DNA from: CAYNFR01 sp964396595
Lineage (GTDB): Bacteria > Bacteroidota > Bacteroidia > Chitinophagales > Saprospiraceae
DNA: 64,000 bases
Direction: 5' to 3'
Assembly (NCBI GenBank): GCA_964396595.1
Contig: CAYNFR010000002.1
Coordinates: 124,001-188,000 of the forward strand
Of the stretch, positions 63,301-64,000 are shown piece after piece (the stretch's first letter is position 1; each line of letters opens with the position of its first letter). The notes beneath the pieces were generated by a model. It worked only from the letters and a program-made list of their open reading frames with translations. It had not been told where the DNA came from and did no database searches. The translations under genes and the position numbers were made by a program.

Positions 63301-64000
63301 TCGTTCAGTTTGTCGTATAGTATAGCGAGAGGTAAGGTCTTATCAGAAGGCGTACATGTCGTGGTCGTTACGGCGACAGATGGATGCGGTAATCTGAGCA
63401 CCTGCTCATTTACAGTTACCGTACCACCTAGGGTTAGAATAAACTGTCCTGACGATGTTGAATTATCTTGTATAGATTCGTTAGATCTGAGCTCCTTGCC
63501 TATCCCTAGTGTCGAGACTCAGTGTGCAGCTTGTGCAGATCCAATCGAGGGTTATACTTTCTTAGCACAGAATAAAGGCAGAAGTTTTTATATATCGCAT
63601 AGAGCACTGAACTGGAAGAGAGCTAAATCCGAAGCAGAAGCTATAGGCGCTCAGTTAGTTGTGATCAGTGATGCCCATGAGAATGCTATGATAGCTGCTG
63701 CAATGAGTGAAAATAGTGCTTTCATTGGTTTGAGTGATCACGAGAAAGAGGGAACATTCGTTTGGGTGGATGGTAGTCCTTTGACTTACAGTAATTGGTT
63801 TGTGGGCCAACCCAATAATCATGGCAATTTTCAAGATTTTGTTGAGATTATGCGAAATGGATTTTGGAATGATCAAAGCAACAACAAATCTTTAAAGTAT
63901 ATAATAGAGGTGTCATGTGTTAATATCACACGAACCTTAGTGAGCCAGCACAAAGAAGGTTCTGCAGATGTATATACGGTGATGTATAAAGCGGAGGACA
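60388..64000 (+). CDS. VWA-HYR-C-type lectin surface protein, runs off the window end
   Basis: The frame is open from ATG 60388 to the last base, so the gene is cut by the window edge after at least 1204 residues. A signal peptide (MKNIFLSCILTAFVIGNTFS) leads to a VWA domain with the MIDAS core LFLVDNSGS (residues 34-42) extending to ~215. A PKD/SprB-like module follows (~262-343), then four ~168-residue units, each a Cys-rich part plus an HYR domain (~435-511, 603-680, 771-848, 941-1012). Residues ~1055-1176 are a C-type lectin-like domain with QPNNH and FWND. It is probably a T9SS-exported adhesin, but the tail is not visible. Confidence 0.9.
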   Translation, partial: MKNIFLSCILTAFVIGNTFSQTDCRADTSFTDILFLVDNSGSIDDQEYASFEQIMRRTLIKVRDKCPQSQYGVVHYGGARGVLTEIEYNLSVNHAINGIQRQFCTQRDPITGNCVGGGGDDLNNAVGKIIEYFQTGELNRNPKNKLVLVIFTDAFGFEESCGFVNCSLIRPFTNIDRLKRDFGAQVTVVGASQQAEASLLAIYASPGGSFSSVPLFAQDCPTTFDGCELPRKYIPIEFDSPVEPSSDSIVACVSCEIEIIEGVIASAGQNVSICSDRDESATLTATLQNGTAPISYVWDQGLGTGAVKTVKPSVTTTYTVEIIDANDCSATASVTVTVEDCTPPCVDPPVLTVPDTYVTCPDNLYLPEQAGFATARAGSGSLVCPNPKVSFEDRMISIIGCSIHVIRTWTAQYPGLTNPAFTVRGDQDIYLIDTTPPIITNLPADITVNSDASCSAIVSWPTITGTDNCKDVTITTSRENGSRFGVGVFVVNVRAVDACGNSTMDSFTVTVIDNCCSQAPIIICPDNYNGCPEDSIDPTNTGVAIGRPGGDNCPTPTISYRDEIVSETTCEKLINRHWTASYVVGEDTLRTSCFHQIRLVDTERPNFISFPDDIVIASSNTCMATVTWPTITAQDNCGTVTITTSKENGSSFDIGTTFIDVTATDACGNSVTGRFSVTVTENCCQASPFITCPADYVGCPGESLDPVNTGLASADAASMNCEKPELSFSDEIVTDTTCYQEILRTWTARTQVRGEVVEINCVQRITLQDTEAPIFTRFPEDIVIPSDQNCGIEVNWLNPLAEDNCGNPTITSSIENGSRLEIGTHEVTFSAVDACGNMTTRVLRVLVELNCCREAPILVCPSDHRDCPNTSSDPTRTGQATARPGGPNCPEPAVTFTDEVMNPDPCKRVIKRTWRADYPGLNDLGLFTTCEQIIALLDTTPPTIIQCLPDLVLDPHNPVLDYDDAEVTDVCSFSLSYSIARGKVLSEGVHVVVVTATDGCGNLSTCSFTVTVPPRVRINCPDDVELSCIDSLDLSSLPIPSVETQCAACADPIEGYTFLAQNKGRSFYISHRALNWKRAKSEAEAIGAQLVVISDAHENAMIAAAMSENSAFIGLSDHEKEGTFVWVDGSPLTYSNWFVGQPNNHGNFQDFVEIMRNGFWNDQSNNKSLKYIIEVSCVNITRTLVSQHKEGSADVYTVMYKAED
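61444..63422 (+). repeat. Four tandem ~168-residue modules in the lectin gene
   Basis: The marker prolines of successive units lie at 61447, 61960, 62464 and 62968, spacings of 513, 504 and 504 bases. Each unit has a C-P-D/A-x-Y start, a C-P-x-P centre, a T-W-T-A-like segment and an HYR half ending D-A-C-G-N or D-G-C-G-N. The DNA is diverged, so the repeats are old and likely selected. Confidence 0.8.

Overview
The window reads as a chromosomal contig from a Bacteroidota bacterium, most likely a Saprospiraceae-type (Saprospirales/Chitinophagales) lineage. Support comes from an ssb-gldE-gldD gliding cluster, a type IX secretion (T9SS) C-terminal sorting tail, long HYR-rich surface proteins, a split pntAA-pntAB-pntB transhydrogenase, an Rho factor with a long charged N-terminal insertion, Bacteroidota-type promoters (TTG, 19-21 bp, TAnnTTTG) and moderate GC. 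Nearly all of the sequence is chromosomal housekeeping. The unusual material is one probable transferred metal cassette, one odd tRNA-like RNA and two giant surface proteins.

Layout. 1-5.3 kb: the end of a TPR gene, lgt, an AraC regulator, a small secreted protein, a gene-poor stretch, a MobA-like nucleotidyltransferase, and a tRNA-like RNA with its own promoter and terminator. 5.3-17.7 kb: sulfotransferase-nadA, an OmpA-type protein and a secreted protein, scpA, an RsmI-like methylase, a GH3 enzyme, a BioD/DRTGG ATPase, an M23 peptidase, then ssb-gldE-gldD. 17.7-18.7 kb: a mercury-transport (MerTP) cassette followed by a long inverted repeat. 18.7-33.6 kb: SIMPL protein, patatin, YceI protein, SIS protein, an Lhr-type helicase, an SRAP protein, a serine hydrolase, tRNA-Asn, a fatty acid desaturase, two glycosyltransferases and the proton-translocating transhydrogenase. 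33.7-53.3 kb: an orphan LuxR-type helix-turn-helix protein, uvrA, a 2-hydroxyacid dehydrogenase, two Gfo/Idh/MocA oxidoreductases (one beside a DUF1080 protein), an HNH protein, a YgjP-type peptidase, serC, rho (broken by a 100-N assembly gap inside a 42-bp tandem repeat), serS, a YugP-type peptidase, an M24 peptidase, lon and a small secreted protein. 53.4-64 kb: a 1938-residue HYR/dockerin/cohesin-like T9SS protein, queG, and a very long VWA-HYR-C-type-lectin gene that is still open at the window end.

How it fits together. DNA repair and chromosome upkeep (uvrA, Lhr-type helicase, SRAP, ssb, scpA) and translation or protein quality control (serS, queG, rho, lon, lgt) form the core. The gliding genes and the sorting tail imply a working T9SS that would export the adhesin-like giants. 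DUF1080 plus Gfo/Idh/MocA genes suggest 3-keto-sugar chemistry on glycosides. The observations most worth following are the tRNA-like RNA at 5048-5202, which carries Asp-type identity bases in a class II-like frame with an inserted stem-loop; the modular lectin/VWA protein at the right edge; the collapsed repeat in rho; and the metal cassette with its flanking hairpin.
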